From Microbacterium memoriense (lineage in GTDB: Bacteria > Actinomycetota > Actinomycetes > Actinomycetales > Microbacteriaceae): a stretch of 64,000 nt of DNA. Location of the stretch: the NCBI RefSeq assembly GCF_025398275.1, contig NZ_JAODOR010000004.1, positions 248,001 to 312,000 of the forward strand. Direction: 5' to 3'. Of this stretch, positions 25,187 through 34,502 are shown piece by piece; position 1 is the stretch's first letter, and each line of letters opens with the position of its first letter. Both the position numbers and the translations under genes were made by a program. The notes under the pieces were generated by a model that worked only from the letters and a program-made list of their open reading frames with translations, had not been told where the DNA came from and did no database searches.

Positions 25187-25681
25187 ATGAGCAACCGCAT
25201 TGCCGTGGTTCCCGGTTCGTTCGACCCTCCGACACTCGGACACCTCGATGTGATCCGACGCGCGGCGGCGCTCTATGACGAGCTCCACGTGCTGGTCGTG
25301 CACAATCCCGGCAAAGAGGCCATGTTGCCCATCGCTCAACGACTCACGCTGTTGGAGCAGTCGATCGCGGAAGAGGGCATCGAAGGCAACGTGGTCGTCG
25401 CGTCCTGGAGTATGGGTCTGCTCGTCGACTACGCGGAGGACGTCGGAGCCGGTGTTCTGGTGAAGGGCATCCGCTCGCAAGTCGATGTCGCGTACGAAAC
25501 GCCGATGGCGATCGTGAACCGTCACCTTGCCCACATCGAGACCGTCTTCCTGCTGCCCGATCCGACGCACGCCCTGGTCTCGAGCTCGCTCGTGCGTCAG
25601 GTCGCCGGACTCGGTGGCGATGTGACGCCGTTCGTCCCGGGACCCGTCGCCCGATTCCTTGCGTCAGGCCCTGAGCGCTGA
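25187..25681 (+). CDS. coaD: phosphopantetheine adenylyltransferase
   Basis: The 164-residue nucleotidyltransferase makes dephospho-CoA from phosphopantetheine and ATP. The TxGH motif is T16-H19 in [10 protein letters not shown], and the second signature [14 protein letters not shown] is near the C-terminus. The ATG at 25187 lies exactly six bases after TAGGAT (25175-25180), which uses the recG stop codon as its first three bases, so an independent leaderless transcript is expected in addition to any recG read-through. Confidence 0.95.
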   Translation: MSNRIAVVPGSFDPPTLGHLDVIRRAAALYDELHVLVVHNPGKEAMLPIAQRLTLLEQSIAEEGIEGNVVVASWSMGLLVDYAEDVGAGVLVKGIRSQVDVAYETPMAIVNRHLAHIETVFLLPDPTHALVSSSLVRQVAGLGGDVTPFVPGPVARFLASGPER

Positions 25682-25732
25682 GACGCCCGGAGCGCCGGGC
25701 CTTCGCCAGTCGGCGGACGCTAACATGGCGTA

Positions 25733-26299
25733 GTGGTCAGAAGAAGGCATGTGAGCGGTCCGTTCATCTATCCCGTGCGAGACATCGTCGGGCATCCGGG
25801 GGAGATGCGCGAGTTCGAGAGCACGATCGACGCTCCGGAGAAGTGGGGCGAAGGATTGGTGGCGGTCCGGGAGGGTGAGCCGCTCGACCTTTCGGTGCGC
25901 CTGGAGTCGGTGCATGAGGGAATTCTGGTCACGGCCGAGATCGCGACCGAGTATGCCGGAGTCTGCGGTCGGTGCCTCATCGACATCGTCCAGCCGCTGG
26001 AAGTCGAGTTTCAGGAACTCTTCGGGTATCCTGGGGAGGAAGTGACGGACTTCGACGTTCAAGACGACCACGTGGATCTTGAAAGTCTGGTCAGGGATTC
26101 GATCGTCCTGTCGCTTCCGTTCCAGCCGGTGTGTCAGCCGGATTGCCCCGGCCTTGATCCGGCCACGGGCGACAAGTTGACCGAAACCGCCGAGCCGGAG
26201 ATCCCGATCGACGAGCGCTGGGCCGCGCTAAAGGCCCTCACCCCAGACCCAGAGGACGAGGCCCCGCGCCACGTCACCTCCAACACAGAGAAGAGCTAG
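25733..26299 (+). CDS. DUF177 (YceD) family protein
   Basis: The 188-residue acidic protein belongs to DUF177, a family linked by genetics to 23S rRNA accumulation and nearly always placed before rpmF, as here. Two cysteine pairs (CGRC and CQPDC) are visible. The GTG at 25733 was chosen because TAACAT (25721-25726) ends exactly six bases upstream, giving a leaderless start. The GTG at 25751 (VSGPFIYP) with AAGAAGG three bases upstream is the alternative. Confidence 0.88.
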   Translation: MVRRRHVSGPFIYPVRDIVGHPGEMREFESTIDAPEKWGEGLVAVREGEPLDLSVRLESVHEGILVTAEIATEYAGVCGRCLIDIVQPLEVEFQELFGYPGEEVTDFDVQDDHVDLESLVRDSIVLSLPFQPVCQPDCPGLDPATGDKLTETAEPEIPIDERWAALKALTPDPEDEAPRHVTSNTEKS

Positions 26300-26301
26300 C
26301 C

Positions 26302-26511
26302 ATGGCAGGTAACCCCCCGAAGCGGAAGGTCTCCCGCTCCAACACTCGTTCGCGTCGCGCGCAGTGGAAGGCCGAGCCGATCGCGCTCGTCAAGACCGTC
26401 GAGAACGGCAAGGTCGTCTACAGCCGCCCGCACCAGGCGAAGGTCGTCACCGACTCGCAGGGCACCGAGCTGTTCCTTGAGTACAAGGGCCGCAAGGTCG
26501 CCGACGTCTGA
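26302..26511 (+). CDS. rpmF: 50S ribosomal protein L32
   Basis: The 69-residue basic protein starts MAGNPPKRKVSRSNTRSRRAQWKAE, typical of L32. The zinc-binding cysteines found in some L32 copies are absent, so this is the zinc-independent form, with a C-terminal tail ending in GRKVADV. It lies two bases after DUF177 and before rnc in the conserved DUF177-rpmF-rnc-mutM order. Confidence 0.95.
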   Translation: MAGNPPKRKVSRSNTRSRRAQWKAEPIALVKTVENGKVVYSRPHQAKVVTDSQGTELFLEYKGRKVADV

Positions 26512-26527
26512 TCATCGCGGCACAGCC

Positions 26528-27220
26528 GTGACGGATATCTCTGCTGAGCACGCGGTGCTCACCGACAAGCTCGGGGTCGACATCGACCCCGAGCTTCTGT
26601 CGCTTGCGCTGACACACCGGTCGTACGCGTATGAGAACGGGGGGCTTGCCCACAACGAGCGCCTCGAGTTCCTGGGCGATTCGATCCTCGGTCAGGCGGT
26701 CACCGTCCATCTCTTCACCACCCATCCGGGCCTGGATGAGGGCTCCCTGGCGAAGCGCCGCGCGAGCGTCGTGTCCACCGTCGCCCTTGCCGAAGTGGCG
26801 CGCACGATCGGGTTGGGCGCGCACATCCGCCTCGGACGTGGCGAAGATCAGACCGGCGGGCGCGACAAGGACTCGATCCTCGCCGACACGATGGAAGCTG
26901 TCATCGGTGCAGCGTTCCTTTCAGCGGGAGCAGAAGCGTCCGGCGCGCTCGTGTTGCGTCTCGTCGCGCCGCTCATGGCGGACCCGGAACGGTACGGGGC
27001 GGCGATGGATCCGAAGACCAGCCTGCAGGAACGGGCGGCTCAACTGGGCATGTCGCCGCCGGTCTACACCGTGATAGCCGAGGGCCCCGACCACAACCGT
27101 ATGTTCACGGCGACTGTCGCGGTCAGCGAGGTCGAGCGCTCCGGCGTGGGCTCCAGCAAGAAGCAGGCGGAGATGGCCGCGGCCCTCGCCGTCTGGCACG
27201 CTCTGTCTGACCGTGCCTGA
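26528..27220 (+). CDS. rnc: ribonuclease III
   Basis: The 230-residue double-strand-specific endonuclease processes rRNA and mRNA. The RNase III signature NERLEFLGDS is at 43-52, with the acidic metal ligands in DTMEAVIGA. A double-stranded RNA-binding domain occupies the C-terminal 70 residues (DPKTSLQERAAQ... GSSKKQAEMAAA). The GTG at 26528 is preferred over an upstream ATG that would translate across the rpmF gap. It overlaps mutM by eight bases. Confidence 0.95.
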   Translation: MTDISAEHAVLTDKLGVDIDPELLSLALTHRSYAYENGGLAHNERLEFLGDSILGQAVTVHLFTTHPGLDEGSLAKRRASVVSTVALAEVARTIGLGAHIRLGRGEDQTGGRDKDSILADTMEAVIGAAFLSAGAEASGALVLRLVAPLMADPERYGAAMDPKTSLQERAAQLGMSPPVYTVIAEGPDHNRMFTATVAVSEVERSGVGSSKKQAEMAAALAVWHALSDRA

Positions 27221-28106
27221 ACTCCCCGAAGTCGAGGTCGTCCGCGCAGGGCTCGACCCCGCTGTCACGGGGGGCACCGTGACCGGCGTCACGGTGCTCG
27301 ATCAACGTGCGCTCACGCGGCATCTCGGCGGCGGATCGCATTTCGAAGCGACACTCACGGGTCGCCGATTCGTCGGTGCCGCTCGTCGGGGCAAATTTCT
27401 CTGGCTGCCCATCGAGGGGGAGGACGAGTCGCTTCTCGTCCATCTGGGGATGAGCGGTCAGATGCTGCTGCGCGCTCCGGGCGCCGCGAGGGAGCGACAC
27501 GAACGCATCCGGTTGGACATCGTCCACCCCCTGCACGGAGACCTGGCGATCGTGTTCGCCGATCAACGCACGTTCGGCTCGCTCGCGATCGACGCCCTCG
27601 TCGCGACGGCCGACGGAGCGGCGGGGGGATGGGGAACAGACGCGGCGACGGTGCCACAGCAGGTCGCCCATATCGCCCGCGATCCACTCGATCCTGCGTT
27701 CGACGAGGATGCCTTCTCGGCGCGAGTGCGGCGAAAGGCATCCGGCATCAAGCGGGTCCTCCTGGATCAGACGGTCACGAGCGGCATCGGCAACATCTAT
27801 GCCGATGAGGCCCTGTGGGCCGCGCGCATCCACCCGGAGACGCCCGCAGCGTCACTGACGTCGAGTGCAGTCACCCGCATCCTCCTGGAGGTGCGGGCCG
27901 TGCTCGAGAAGGCCCTCGCCGAGGGCGGAACCAGTTTCGACGCCCAATACGTCAACGTCAACGGGCAAGCGGGATACTTCGCTCATTCGCTGAACGCGTA
28001 CGGCCGGCAGGGCGCGCCGTGCCCGCGCTGCGGGACTCCGATCGTGCGGGAGAGCTTCATGAACCGCGGCTCGCACTACTGCCCGAAGTGCCAGCGGCAG
28101 CGGTGA
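27213..28106 (+). CDS. mutM: formamidopyrimidine-DNA glycosylase
   Basis: The 297-residue Fpg glycosylase/AP lyase excises 8-oxoguanine. The catalytic N-terminus is PELPEVE (P2 and E3 after methionine removal), the helix-two-turn-helix is near TVTSGIGNIYADEAL, and the C-terminal zinc finger is CPRCGTPI...CPKC. The GTG start lies within the end of rnc. Completeness of all three elements argues for a working enzyme. Confidence 0.95.
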   Translation: MPELPEVEVVRAGLDPAVTGGTVTGVTVLDQRALTRHLGGGSHFEATLTGRRFVGAARRGKFLWLPIEGEDESLLVHLGMSGQMLLRAPGAARERHERIRLDIVHPLHGDLAIVFADQRTFGSLAIDALVATADGAAGGWGTDAATVPQQVAHIARDPLDPAFDEDAFSARVRRKASGIKRVLLDQTVTSGIGNIYADEALWAARIHPETPAASLTSSAVTRILLEVRAVLEKALAEGGTSFDAQYVNVNGQAGYFAHSLNAYGRQGAPCPRCGTPIVRESFMNRGSHYCPKCQRQR

Positions 28107-28118
28107 GGGCACGTCCCG

Positions 28119-29192
28119 TCACAGGCGTCGCTCCCACGCCCCCGCGACGGTGAGGGGAGTGAAACCGATCCGCTCGTTCACGTCGAGCATCGGCCGATTC
28201 TCCTCCGCGTTGAACGTGGAGATGAACGGCGACTCGGGTACGAGTTCGCGCCATCGCAGGATGTTCGCGCATTTCACGATCGTTCCCAGTCGGTGGCCGC
28301 GGTGTCCACGCACGACGAGCGTCCCCCACTGGGACGTCGGACGGCTCCGGTCGGCGCCGATGCCGAGATCGTTGTAGGCCACGATCCGCCCGCTCGGGAG
28401 GTGCTCGACGGCGGCGACGGAAACAGTGAGCCCGGCAGCCGCGATGCGCGCGTCACGCACATCGACTCGCTCCGCATCCCAGGTCTCCTCGGTGATCGTC
28501 AGGCCGCCCGCGGGCACGTCGGTGGACATACGAGACAGGACGAACGCGAAGCTCTCCCGCAAGAGGGGCGGAGTGGGAGGGGAGAACGTCACAATGCGGT
28601 AGTCGGGCCCGGCGAACCGAATGGCTTCGTCGAGCATGGCCCGCACTCCCTCGTGCGATTCGGTCATATCCAGCCTGCTGTTGCGTTCGACCTGCGCGAG
28701 AGTGAAGCCGGCATCCAGGAATAGCCGAGTGTGGTGGTCGATCGGCACGGATCCGAAGCCGGACGGAGACGGCAGGCGCTGGTGATCGGTGTCGATCCGG
28801 TGGATCGAGTAGGTCTGCAGCGCCGAGCGCCCGAGTGCACGCGCCTCGTGCTCGAGCCGCTCCAGAAGCTGCCGCTCGATGTGACCGTCGCGGGCGTCGG
28901 GGAGGACGGCGACATCGAACTCGATCTCGGTTGCGCCGTCCTCGCACGGTGCGACGAGTTGGAGCGCTCCCACCGGGCGGCCGGAATCATCACGAGCGAG
29001 GAACCCGCGGTGCATGCGGTAGCTCTCGTCGTGCCAATCGGGAAGCATCTCCGCAGGCTCCCACCGCAGATGGTCCAGCCCGATGTCGAACATCACGGCC
29101 TGATTGAACACGGTGGCCATCTGCACGAAGGGGTGATCGCCGACGTCCAAGAGGTCGGCGGGGACGGGAACCGCGGTGATCTCCACGCTCAT
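28119..29192 (-). CDS. tandem GNAT-domain N-acetyltransferase (second paralog)
   Basis: The 357-residue protein is built from two GNAT-like halves. The first has the acetyl-CoA region around RPVGALQLVAP and DGHIERQLLERLEHEARALG. The second has TLVVRGHRGHRLGTIVKCANI and AEENRPMLDVNERIGF near the C-terminus. It is a clear paralog of the gene just upstream (shared DHHTRLF/DHAARFG, YTLAQVER and RMSTD blocks). The ATG at 29192 overlaps the upstream stop by four bases. The substrate is unknown. Similar double-GNAT proteins occur widely in actinobacteria. Confidence 0.8.
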   Translation of the reverse strand: MSVEITAVPVPADLLDVGDHPFVQMATVFNQAVMFDIGLDHLRWEPAEMLPDWHDESYRMHRGFLARDDSGRPVGALQLVAPCEDGATEIEFDVAVLPDARDGHIERQLLERLEHEARALGRSALQTYSIHRIDTDHQRLPSPSGFGSVPIDHHTRLFLDAGFTLAQVERNSRLDMTESHEGVRAMLDEAIRFAGPDYRIVTFSPPTPPLLRESFAFVLSRMSTDVPAGGLTITEETWDAERVDVRDARIAAAGLTVSVAAVEHLPSGRIVAYNDLGIGADRSRPTSQWGTLVVRGHRGHRLGTIVKCANILRWRELVPESPFISTFNAEENRPMLDVNERIGFTPLTVAGAWERRL

Positions 29193-30289
29193 TCGAGAAC
29201 CTTCTTCCACGCGCCCTCGTAGGCCACCGGGACGAACCCGATGGTCTCGTTCACGTCGAGCATGGGCCGGTTCTCCTCGGCGTTGTATGTGACGACCCGG
29301 CGAGACCGCGGCGCGAGAGCCGGCCATGCTCGCAGGCCGGCGCACTTGACGAGCATCCCCAGGCGATGTCCCCGGTGCTCCTTGAGGACGAGCGTGTCTT
29401 CCTGCGACGTGACCCCCTCCGGGTCGGACTGGATGGTCAACTCGTTGAAGGCGACGAGGCGGCCCGTCGCGATGTGCTGCGCGGCGGTCACTAGGGCGCG
29501 CCCTCCCTCACCCCGCACGAGCATCGCGTCGTGGCGGGCGATGCGGTCGGCGTCCCAGGGCTCCTCATCCCATTCCAGATCGGCGGCGGGAGCGTCGGTG
29601 CTCATCCGCGACTTCATCCACGCGTAGTCCTCGACGAACTCTGCCGGGGTCGGGACCTGCCACTGCACGATGCGGTATCCCTCGGCGGCGGACTGCGCCT
29701 GGGCGAAGAGCTCTTCCACGTGCGGCAAACCCGTTGTCAGATCGAACTCGCTGCGACGCTCGACCTGCGCGAGGGTATAGCCGTGGCGGAGACCGAAGCG
29801 CGCCGCGTGATCACGGGGGATCGATCCGAGCCCGGCGGGAGAATGCAGTCGCTCGCCCGGTTCTTCGGTGTGCTGCGCCCACGTCTGCAAGACGCTGCGT
29901 CCGTGGGAGCGCGCGGTCGGTTCGACGACCTCCTCGTGGACGCGCGTCCCGATTCCCTGCCCGTGGTGCGCGGCAAGGATGTCGAGGAACCAGAAGGCAG
30001 TTCGGGATCCCTCGATCTGCGGGATGTCGACGCCGAGTCGGCCGATGACCTCCCCGCCCCGACGGATGAGCCACAGGTAGCGCAGTTCGTCGGGGTCGGG
30101 AAGGAACAAGGGCGCCAGATCCTCCGGAGTCTGGGCGTCGACGTCGGAGCCCATGACCTCGCGGAGGACGGCGTTGCGCACGCGCGTCATGTCCTCGAAG
30201 TCGGCGGACAGCGCGTCACCCCCCGTGGCGGGGAGAGGGATGGGGTCAAACGATACGGCGGCGGCGGTGGTCGGACTGTCTGCGTTCAT
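29189..30289 (-). CDS. tandem GNAT-domain N-acetyltransferase (first paralog)
   Basis: The 366-residue protein shares the double-GNAT plan of its downstream neighbour. The N-terminal half has VIGRLGVDIPQ and AAHHGQGIGTRVHEEVV, a good acetyl-CoA pyrophosphate loop. The C-terminal half has TLVLKEHRGHRLGMLVKCAGL and AEENRPMLDVNETIGF. The two genes form a coupled pair, probably a tandem duplication followed by divergence. No antibiotic- or protein-specific motif identifies the target. Confidence 0.8.
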   Translation of the reverse strand: MNADSPTTAAAVSFDPIPLPATGGDALSADFEDMTRVRNAVLREVMGSDVDAQTPEDLAPLFLPDPDELRYLWLIRRGGEVIGRLGVDIPQIEGSRTAFWFLDILAAHHGQGIGTRVHEEVVEPTARSHGRSVLQTWAQHTEEPGERLHSPAGLGSIPRDHAARFGLRHGYTLAQVERRSEFDLTTGLPHVEELFAQAQSAAEGYRIVQWQVPTPAEFVEDYAWMKSRMSTDAPAADLEWDEEPWDADRIARHDAMLVRGEGGRALVTAAQHIATGRLVAFNELTIQSDPEGVTSQEDTLVLKEHRGHRLGMLVKCAGLRAWPALAPRSRRVVTYNAEENRPMLDVNETIGFVPVAYEGAWKKVLE

Positions 30290-30328
30290 GATGTCCCGCG
30301 TGCGGGGCCTTTCTGGGAAGAAGAGGAG

Positions 30329-30592
30329 TCAGTACGGATGCGTGTGGCGGGCCAGGGCGAGCCAGGCTTGCTCCCGCCCGTCACGGTCGACATCGCGACG
30401 GTGATCGAGCCAGGGATCGGTATTGCCCGCGCGGTGGCGAGCGGGGCGCGTTCCCCAGAGCACGAGCCAGAGGGCTACGCGCATGGCGAGACGATCAGGC
30501 AGCGCTGTGCGCGGGGTGCGACCCGGCAATCGGAGGGTGTCGGATGGGCGGAGCGTCCCGGACCGTGCGGTCTCGGACGTGGTCGTATTCAC
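30329..30592 (-). CDS. small basic hypothetical protein
   Basis: The 87-residue frame starts at GTG 30592, with GAAGG upstream on the minus strand. It encodes a basic protein with a short hydrophobic segment (LAMRVALWLVLWG) followed by a charged C-terminal half. The pattern, an arginine-flanked hydrophobic stretch and an RxxREQAWL tail, reads like a real small membrane-associated protein rather than a frame shadow, since no gene lies opposite. It lies between the promoter-driven 20-codon ORF and the GNAT pair on the same strand. I do not recognise the family. Confidence 0.45.
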   Translation of the reverse strand: MNTTTSETARSGTLRPSDTLRLPGRTPRTALPDRLAMRVALWLVLWGTRPARHRAGNTDPWLDHRRDVDRDGREQAWLALARHTHPY

Positions 30593-30783
30593 GGTGTGCG
30601 CCTTCGGAGAAGAAGATGGATGCAGAGCACGGAGCCGCCTCAGTGATCACCGGGCGGAGCGCGGATGCCGGAGCCGGGCGGCTGTACCGGGCAGATCCGG
30701 TGAACGCCGGGATGGCGGCGGAAGAGGCAGCATCTGCGCCAAGGAGATTGCTGCCGAGCGTCGCCCGGAGGCGATGCGCGTCG
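30593..30783. other. gap between the 20-codon ORF and the 87-residue gene
   Basis: These 191 bases hold no convincing gene or hairpin. On the minus strand they would be transcribed from the promoter at 30884-30913. Confidence 0.4.
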
Positions 30784-30846
30784 CTAGGAAACGCTGGTGC
30801 GGACGGAGACGGGTCCCGTCGTACGGATGGGCGTGATCATCATCAT
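30784..30846 (-). CDS. 20-codon ORF with strong promoter and ribosome binding site
   Basis: On the minus strand AGGAGG (30860-30855) lies eight bases before ATG ATG ATG, opening MMMITPIRTTGPVSVRTSVS and a TAG stop. It follows a consensus-grade promoter by about 30 bases. The composition is rich in threonine, serine and valine but has no run of one amino acid, so a biosynthetic attenuator is not obvious. It could be a leader peptide for the downstream 87-residue and GNAT genes, or a small protein of its own. Confidence 0.5.
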   Translation of the reverse strand: MMMITPIRTTGPVSVRTSVS

Positions 30847-30883
30847 GTCTGGGACCTCCTCTCGACGTTCTACGCGAGAAGTG

Positions 30884-30913
30884 ACGCTAGCGCGTGGCGA
30901 GCGCCGGTGTCAA
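30884..30913 (-). promoter_or_regulatory. strong minus-strand promoter upstream of the 20-codon ORF
   Basis: A perfect TTGACA -35 (30913-30908), an 18-base spacer and a TAGCGT -10 (30889-30884) form one of the best promoters in the window. Transcription would start near 30877 and run away from smc. Confidence 0.65.
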
Positions 30914-30961
30914 GAGGGTGCCGGTAGCGTGGGTGCCGACACCCGCATCCGAGAGGCGAGC

Positions 30962-33900
30962 ATGCACCTGAAGAGCCTGACGCTCAAGGGCTTCAAGTCG
31001 TTCGCACAGCCGACGACGTTCGCCCTGGAACCGGGCGTCACGTGCATCGTCGGCCCGAACGGATCCGGCAAGTCCAACGTCGTCGATGCTCTCGCCTGGG
31101 TCATGGGCGAGCAAGGCGCCAAGACGCTCCGCGGCGGCAAGATGGAGGACGTCATCTTCGCCGGCACGTCGACGCGGGGCCCGCTCGGTCGCGCGGAAGT
31201 GCAGCTGACGATCGACAATGCCGACGGGGCCCTCCCGATCGAGTACAGCGAAGTGACGATCAGCCGCACCCTCTTCCGCAACGGTGCGAGCGAGTACGCC
31301 ATCAACGGGCAGACGTGTCGACTCCTGGACGTCCAAGAGCTCTTGAGTGACTCCGGACTGGGCCGTGAGATGCACGTGATCGTCGGGCAGGGTCGCCTCG
31401 ACAGCGTCTTGGCCGCGAGTCCCGAAGATCGGCGCGGCTTCATCGAGGAGGCCGCCGGCATCCTCAAGCATCGTCGACGCAAGGAGAAGACCCTCCGCAA
31501 GCTCGAGGCGATGGAGGCCAACCTCACTCGTCTCAGCGACCTTGCCGGTGAACTTCGCCGCCAGCTCAAGCCGCTCGGGAAGCAGGCTGAGATCGCGCGA
31601 GAAGCCGCGACGATTGCGGCTGTCGTCCGCGACGCGAAGGCGCGCCTGTACGCCGACGATCTGGTGGCGCTGCGCACCCAGTTGGCCGATCACGCGCGCA
31701 ACGAGCAGGAACGCCACACCGAGAGGCTGGTGCTCCAAGACGAGTCCGATCAGCTGAAGGTGCGTATCGACACGCTTGAGACGCAGCAGCGCTCCGAGGC
31801 CGTCGATCGTGCGCGCAGCGTCACGTTCTCCCTCGCGCAGGTGCAGGAGCGCTTGCGGGGGCTGTACTCGCTGGCCGGTCAACGGCTTGCTCTTCTGGAA
31901 GACGACGGCCAGCTCGCGCTCGAAGTCGCGACGGTCGGCCAGGGCACGATCGATGAGGCCCGTGCCGAGATCGACGAGATCGGCGGAGGACTCGGTGCGG
32001 CGCAGGATGCCGCGGCAGCGGCTTCGAGGGATGTGATCCGCGCGCGGGCGGAACTCGACGCACTGGACGCGGACATCGCCGCGCAGAGCGCCCTGGTGTC
32101 CGCGCACGACATGCGTCTGAGTAAGCTTCGCGGGGCCGCGGACGCGGCGACATCACGGCTCGAGGCCGTGCGCGGTGCCGTCGAGCGTCAGCAGCGCGCG
32201 TGGGATGCCGCACTCACCCGTCGCGCCGAGGCCGAGGCGGTGCTCGCGGGTGTCGATCCGTCTCTCGTCCCCGAGGGCTCTACGGCGAAGCACGCATCCA
32301 CCTACGAACGAGCGCAACGCGACGCCGCCGACGGCGAGACGCAGGTGGCCGCACTCCGCGAGCGACTGCACGCCGCCGAACGCGAGGTCGAGTCGCTCAC
32401 GGCGCAGGCCGCCGCGCTCGGCCGTGCCCTCGATGTCCGCAATGCGGCAGCGGCGGTCGTCGCGCGCGGCGGACAGGGCGTACGGGGATTGATCGGTGAC
32501 GCCGTGAAGGTGACGCCCGGATTCGAACCTGCCATTGCCGCGGCTCTCGGCGCGCTGGCGGAGGGTGTCCTCGTCGACGACGTCGCGGCGGCGCTCGAGG
32601 TGGCCCGCGCCGCGCGCGACGAAGACCTCGGAACGATCGACATCGCTGTGGCCGACGCCCTCGCCTCGACCGAATCACCGGTTGACATTGTCGGCGCGAC
32701 TCGTGCGCGAGATGTGGTGTCGGCTCCTCCGGGGATCGTGGGCATCCTTGCTCGGGTCGTGATCGTCGATGACCTGCCGGCGGCAGTGGATGCCCGGGAC
32801 CGGCTGACGGCGGGCGGTCGGACCGATGTGACGCTCGTCACTCGCGCGGGGGAGATCGTCACGACCTTCACCGTGCGCGCGGGGTCGGGATCGGGTCGGT
32901 CACGACTGGAGCTCGCGGCGGAGCGTGACGGAGCGCTGGATCGGCTCCGTGAGATCACCGTCGTGGTCGATTCGCTCCGCGAGGCTCTCGCCGACAGTCA
33001 GCAGGGGTGGGAAGAGTCGCGTCGGCGGACCCGTGAAGCTCTCACACGCCTCCGCGAGCATGATGCGGCTCTCGCCGCCCACGCGGAACAGGTCAACCGC
33101 GCGACCGTGCGGCATGAGGCAGCCGTCGCGGAGTGCGAGCGCCTCGAGAGCGGTGTGCGCCAGGCGCAGGCTGCGGTGACCGAAGCGGAGACCGCGGCGC
33201 GTGCCGCCGACGACGCGTTGACGATGGCGCGGGAAGCGCCCCGCCCCATGCTCGATGCGTCGGCGCGGGAGGGGCTGCTCGCGGCGCTGGAAACGGCGCG
33301 TGATTCGGAGATGCGCGCGCGGCTCGATGTGGAGACGCTCAAGGAGCGTGTCCGCGCCGGCGAAGCGCGCGTGGTCCAGCTCGAGCGGCAGCGTGAACGT
33401 GAGCGTGCGGCGGCGGATGAAGCGGCGCGGCGCTCGGTGATCCGGCGGGCCCAGCGTGAGATCGCGGCCGAGGTCGCGCAGACTCTGCCGCCGCTCCTGG
33501 ACTCCGTCGACCGATCGGTCGCGCAGGCGCGCGTCGAATTGGAGCTCGCCGAGCAGACGCGCACCGCCGTCACGGCCGAACTCGCCCAGTTGCGCGCGCA
33601 GGACGTGAGCGTCCGCGAGCGGCTCAGCGGGCTGACGGAGAGCGTGCACGGACTCGAATTGCAGATGCATGAAAAGCGTCTGCATGTCACGAGTCTGCGG
33701 GAGCGGATCAGTTCGGAGCTCGGCCTCGACGAGAACATTCTCGTTCAGGAATATGGACCGGATCAGGTCGTCCCTGCCGATGACGGCAAGGGTGAACCCG
33801 TCGCGTTCGACCGCGCCGCGCAACGGCGCCGACTCCAGGATGCCGACCGGAAACTCGGCCAGCTGGGTCGAGTCAATCCGTTGGCACTCGAAGAGTACGC

Positions 33901-34471
33901 CGCTTTGGAGCAGCGGCACGCGTTCCTCACCGAGCAGCTCGCCGACCTCGTGCAGACCCGGACCGACCTCATGACGATCATCGAGGAACTCGATGAGCGG
34001 ATGCAGACGATCTTCCTCGCGGCGTTCGAAGACACCCGCGTCGCCTTCGGCGAGGTGTTCCCGATTCTCTTCCCCGGCGGCACCGGCAGTATCTCGCTCA
34101 CCGATCCGGAGCATCCGTTGACGACCGGTATCGAAGTGTCCGTGCGCCCGGTCGGCAAGAAGATCGAGCGGCTCTCGCTGCTCTCCGGCGGCGAGCGATC
34201 GCTCGCGGCGGTGGCGCTGCTCACGGCGATCTTCAAGGCCCGTCCCAGTCCGTTCTACATTCTCGACGAGGTGGAGGCCGCCCTCGACGACGCGAATCTC
34301 GGACGCCTGTTGGGCGTCTTCGAGCAATTGCGGGCATCGAGTCAGCTGATCGTCATCACGCATCAGAAGCGCACGATGGAGATCGCTGACGCGCTGTACG
34401 GGGTCTCCATGAGGCAGGACGGCGTCTCCGCCGTCGTCGGACAGCGCGTGCGTGAGCGCGAGACGGCGTGA
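30962..34471 (+). CDS. smc: chromosome segregation protein SMC
   Basis: The 1169-residue ATPase entraps DNA with ScpA/ScpB. An N-terminal ABC half has Walker A GPNGSGKSN at 31-39. Two coiled-coil arms, rich in A/E/R, surround a hinge around residues 500-610 (GVRGLIGDAV...). The C-terminal half has the signature LSGGERS at 1074-1080 and Walker B FYILDEVEAALDD. The ATG at 30962 was chosen because MHLKSLTLKGFKSF is the invariant SMC N-terminus and GAGAGG lies five bases upstream; in-frame extension into the promoter region was rejected. ftsY follows after 31 bases. Confidence 0.96.
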   Translation: MHLKSLTLKGFKSFAQPTTFALEPGVTCIVGPNGSGKSNVVDALAWVMGEQGAKTLRGGKMEDVIFAGTSTRGPLGRAEVQLTIDNADGALPIEYSEVTISRTLFRNGASEYAINGQTCRLLDVQELLSDSGLGREMHVIVGQGRLDSVLAASPEDRRGFIEEAAGILKHRRRKEKTLRKLEAMEANLTRLSDLAGELRRQLKPLGKQAEIAREAATIAAVVRDAKARLYADDLVALRTQLADHARNEQERHTERLVLQDESDQLKVRIDTLETQQRSEAVDRARSVTFSLAQVQERLRGLYSLAGQRLALLEDDGQLALEVATVGQGTIDEARAEIDEIGGGLGAAQDAAAAASRDVIRARAELDALDADIAAQSALVSAHDMRLSKLRGAADAATSRLEAVRGAVERQQRAWDAALTRRAEAEAVLAGVDPSLVPEGSTAKHASTYERAQRDAADGETQVAALRERLHAAEREVESLTAQAAALGRALDVRNAAAAVVARGGQGVRGLIGDAVKVTPGFEPAIAAALGALAEGVLVDDVAAALEVARAARDEDLGTIDIAVADALASTESPVDIVGATRARDVVSAPPGIVGILARVVIVDDLPAAVDARDRLTAGGRTDVTLVTRAGEIVTTFTVRAGSGSGRSRLELAAERDGALDRLREITVVVDSLREALADSQQGWEESRRRTREALTRLREHDAALAAHAEQVNRATVRHEAAVAECERLESGVRQAQAAVTEAETAARAADDALTMAREAPRPMLDASAREGLLAALETARDSEMRARLDVETLKERVRAGEARVVQLERQRERERAAADEAARRSVIRRAQREIAAEVAQTLPPLLDSVDRSVAQARVELELAEQTRTAVTAELAQLRAQDVSVRERLSGLTESVHGLELQMHEKRLHVTSLRERISSELGLDENILVQEYGPDQVVPADDGKGEPVAFDRAAQRRRLQDADRKLGQLGRVNPLALEEYAALEQRHAFLTEQLADLVQTRTDLMTIIEELDERMQTIFLAAFEDTRVAFGEVFPILFPGGTGSISLTDPEHPLTTGIEVSVRPVGKKIERLSLLSGGERSLAAVALLTAIFKARPSPFYILDEVEAALDDANLGRLLGVFEQLRASSQLIVITHQKRTMEIADALYGVSMRQDGVSAVVGQRVRERETA

Positions 34472-34502
34472 CCGCCCCGCCGGACGACCGTAGGCTGGAG
34501 TC

